A stretch of 64,000 nt of DNA from Rhizobium rosettiformans W3 (GTDB lineage Bacteria > Pseudomonadota > Alphaproteobacteria > Rhizobiales > Rhizobiaceae), in the NCBI RefSeq assembly GCF_004912135.1, contig NZ_STGU01000002.1:248001-312000 (forward strand), in the 5' to 3' direction. Under the pieces are notes generated by a model. That model was not told the origin of the DNA. It ran no database searches and worked only from the letters and a program-made list of their open reading frames with translations. Made by a program: the position numbers and the translations under genes. Below, one piece after another: positions 62,134 to 64,000 of this stretch. The stretch's first letter is position 1. Every line of letters begins with the position of its first letter.

Positions 62134-63693
62134 ATGAAGGTAGATTCCATGTCTGAACATAACGGTCGCTCCCTCAAGACGATCCTGAAGACCTCCACCG
62201 CTGCCGGCCTTGCCGCCGTCATGCTGGTGACGGCCGCTCCCTTCGCCGCCGTTCCGGCGCTTGCTGCTCCCGTCGAAGTCGATGCCCCGCAGGTTCCGAG
62301 CTTCGGCGACGTCGTCGAGGCCGTCCTCCCGGCCGTGGTGTCGGTTCGCGTCCAGTCGAACGTCCAGCCGGCATCGAACGATGAAAGCAACTTCTCCTTC
62401 AATTTCGGTGGCCGCAGCTTCGAAGATCTGCCGGATGACCACCCGCTGAAGCGCTTCTTCCGCGAATTCGGTGGCCCGGGCATGGAAGGCCCGCGTGACC
62501 GTGGTCCGCGTGCAGAGCGTGGCCCCGGCCGCCTGCGTCCGACCGCTCAGGGCTCCGGCTTCTTCATCTCCGAAGACGGCTATATCGTCACCAACAACCA
62601 CGTCATCGACGACGGCCAGGCCTTCACCATCGTGATGAACGACGGCAAGGAATATGACGCCAAGCTTGTTGGCAAGGACAGCCGCACGGACCTCGCGCTG
62701 CTGAAGGTCGACTCGCCCAATACCAAGTTCACCTATGTGAAGTTCGCCGACGACGAGAAGGTTCGCGTCGGTGACTGGGTCGTGGCCGTCGGCAACCCCT
62801 TCGGTCTCGGCGGTACGGTGACGGCCGGGATCATCTCGGCCCGCGGCCGCAACATCGGCTCCGGCCCTTACGACGACTACCTGCAGATCGATGCCGCTGT
62901 GAACCGCGGTAACTCCGGTGGCCCCGGCTTCAACCTGAACGGCGAAGTCGTCGGCATCAACACCGCGATCTTCTCGCCTTCGGGCGGCAACGTGGGTATC
63001 GCGTTTGCCATCCCGGCCTCGGTTGCGACCGACGTCATCGCCAAGCTCAAGGAAACCGGCACGGTTTCGCGCGGCTGGCTCGGCGTCCAGATCCAGCCGG
63101 TGACGGAAGACATCGCCGACAGCCTTGGTCTCGCAGAAGACTCTGGTGCGCTCGTCGTGGCACCGCAGGCAGGCTCTCCGGGTGAAGAGGCCGGCATCCG
63201 TCAAGGTGACGTCGTGACCGCCGTCAACGGTGATCCGGTCAAGGATCCGCGGGATCTCGCCCGCCGTATCGCAGCCTTTGCGCCGGACACCACGGTCGAT
63301 GTGACCCTGTGGCGTGATGGCAAGGCAACCGAAGTGAAGGTCAAGCTTGGCGAACTGCCGGCCGACCAGGCAGCAAGCGCCGAAACCGAGAACAATGCCG
63401 CCCCGGCTCCGGAAGCCGAGCAGGAACTCTCGGGCCTTGGTCTCTCGGTTCGCCCCGCAGAGGGTGGCAAGGGTCTCGCGATCGTCGACGTCGATCCCGA
63501 AAGCGAAGCCGCCGACAAGGGGCTGAAGTCCGGCGAGACGATCACCTCGGTGAACAACCAGGAAGTCTCGTCCTCCGCCGACGTCCAGAAGGTTCTGGAC
63601 CAGGCCAAGAAGGACGGCCGCACCCGCGCGCTCTTCCAGGTCGAATCGGAAAACGGCAGCCGCTTCGTGGCTCTCCCGATCAGCCAGGGCTGA
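62134..63693 (+). CDS. degP: DegP-type periplasmic serine protease
   Basis: 519 residues from ATG 62134; ATG 62149 has a better AAGG and would drop five residues. A signal peptide is followed by the protease domain: His in VTNNHVID near residue 155, Asp in SRTDLALLKVD near 184, and Ser in NRGNSGGPGFN near 259. Two PDZ domains (near residues 300-400 and 430-519) follow. It degrades misfolded periplasmic proteins. It follows the ccm operon but is separated by the Doc module. Confidence 0.93.
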   Translation: MKVDSMSEHNGRSLKTILKTSTAAGLAAVMLVTAAPFAAVPALAAPVEVDAPQVPSFGDVVEAVLPAVVSVRVQSNVQPASNDESNFSFNFGGRSFEDLPDDHPLKRFFREFGGPGMEGPRDRGPRAERGPGRLRPTAQGSGFFISEDGYIVTNNHVIDDGQAFTIVMNDGKEYDAKLVGKDSRTDLALLKVDSPNTKFTYVKFADDEKVRVGDWVVAVGNPFGLGGTVTAGIISARGRNIGSGPYDDYLQIDAAVNRGNSGGPGFNLNGEVVGINTAIFSPSGGNVGIAFAIPASVATDVIAKLKETGTVSRGWLGVQIQPVTEDIADSLGLAEDSGALVVAPQAGSPGEEAGIRQGDVVTAVNGDPVKDPRDLARRIAAFAPDTTVDVTLWRDGKATEVKVKLGELPADQAASAETENNAAPAPEAEQELSGLGLSVRPAEGGKGLAIVDVDPESEAADKGLKSGETITSVNNQEVSSSADVQKVLDQAKKDGRTRALFQVESENGSRFVALPISQG

Positions 63694-63705
63694 TTGTGAT
63701 CTGAC

Positions 63706-63750
63706 AAGGGGCGCCGGCGGTCTTGGACCGGCGGCGCCCTTTGTCGTTTC
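63706..63750 (+). terminator. terminator after degP
   Basis: GGGGCGCCGGCGGTC and GACCGGCGGCGCCC form a near-perfect stem with a TTG loop, followed by TTTGTCGTTT. It starts 12 bp after the degP stop codon. It separates degP from the next response regulator gene. Confidence 0.8.
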
Positions 63751-63790
63751 TGACGGTCGGTGACCGTCACTAATCAGGAAAGGACGAAGC

Positions 63791-64000
63791 ATGGGGATCG
63801 CGGAACACGGACAGCCGAAGTCCGGCGAAACCGGCTATACGGTGGCGGATGCCGACGCTAATGTCGCCCGTATGAAGATACTTGTCATCGAAGACGACCT
63901 GGAAGCCGCAGCTTACATGACCAAGGCCTTTCGTGAGGCCGGCATTGTCGCCGATCACGCAAGCGATGGTGAGAGTGGCCTCTTCATGGGCACCGAAAAC
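63791..64000 (+). CDS. OmpR-family response regulator, 3' end outside window
   Basis: 70 residues are visible from ATG 63791 (AAAGGA upstream). A 27-residue leader precedes MKILVIEDDLEAAAYMTKAF and the receiver start with DGESGLFMGTE. The full receiver and DNA-binding domains lie outside the window. Placed after degP, it may be a degP-linked two-component regulator. An internal ATG at 63872 could be the true start. Confidence 0.8.
   Translation, partial: MGIAEHGQPKSGETGYTVADADANVARMKILVIEDDLEAAAYMTKAFREAGIVADHASDGESGLFMGTEN

Overview
The window is GC-rich chromosomal DNA from an alphaproteobacterium, most likely a member of the Rhizobiaceae. Three things point there: a FeuN-FeuP-FeuQ two-component locus followed by the cytochrome c maturation genes ccmI-E-F-H (cycHJKL) and degP; a gene-transfer-agent (GTA) structural cluster of the alphaproteobacterial RcGTA type; and abundant families of intergenic palindromic repeats. 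No rRNA, tRNA, CRISPR array, integrase or transposase was recognised. The species cannot be fixed from the sequence.

Layout. 0-9.5 kb: the end of a HigA-like antitoxin, DUF1491 and DUF2336 proteins, an HD-GYP protein, a split DUF1254/DUF1214 pair, a DUF4160/DUF2442 pair, PH-domain, glyoxalase-like, DUF3833, epimerase and membrane proteins. 9.5-10.4 kb: a repeat block that is itself a diverged tandem duplication with a period near 406 bp. 10.4-17.8 kb: a membrane-anchored methyltransferase, an acetyltransferase, a diguanylate cyclase, a class A penicillin-binding protein, a YcgN protein, MazEF and RelBE modules. 17.8-21.6 kb: a copper module (copA, cueR, copZ) with two CueR operators of the E. 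coli PcopA layout. 21.6-24.6 kb: an AhpD-like protein, a second diguanylate cyclase and a low-GC island with a HEPN-like protein.

24.6-53.9 kb: the GTA cluster. Its genes lie in canonical order: TerS candidate, terminase, portal, DUF6107 protein, prohead protease, capsid, head-tail adaptors, major tail protein, gp10, gp10.1, tape measure, distal tail protein, hub, NlpC/P60 peptidase and the large baseplate protein. The operon is cut into about eight forward blocks by seven reverse-strand islands. Six toxin-antitoxin modules are interleaved (Doc-type, MNT-HEPN, HEPN-MntA, VapBC, ParDE-like, PrlF-YhaV), together with a TetR/hydrolase pair, a PAP2 phosphatase, an MFS transporter, a GH19 endolysin, a holin candidate and a polysaccharide-lyase-like gene. 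Most junctions also carry palindromic repeats.

53.9-64 kb: feuN-feuP-feuQ, a lipoprotein, ccmI-E-F-H, a second Doc module whose 56-codon antitoxin gene is very short, degP, and the start of another response regulator.

The most noteworthy points are the GTA cluster interleaved with toxin-antitoxin modules, and palindromic repeats that have entered coding sequence in frame (copA and the start of ccmH) or supply stop codons (the TerS candidate and perhaps gp10). Identifications are from reading translated sequences and recalled family motifs; no database search was run.
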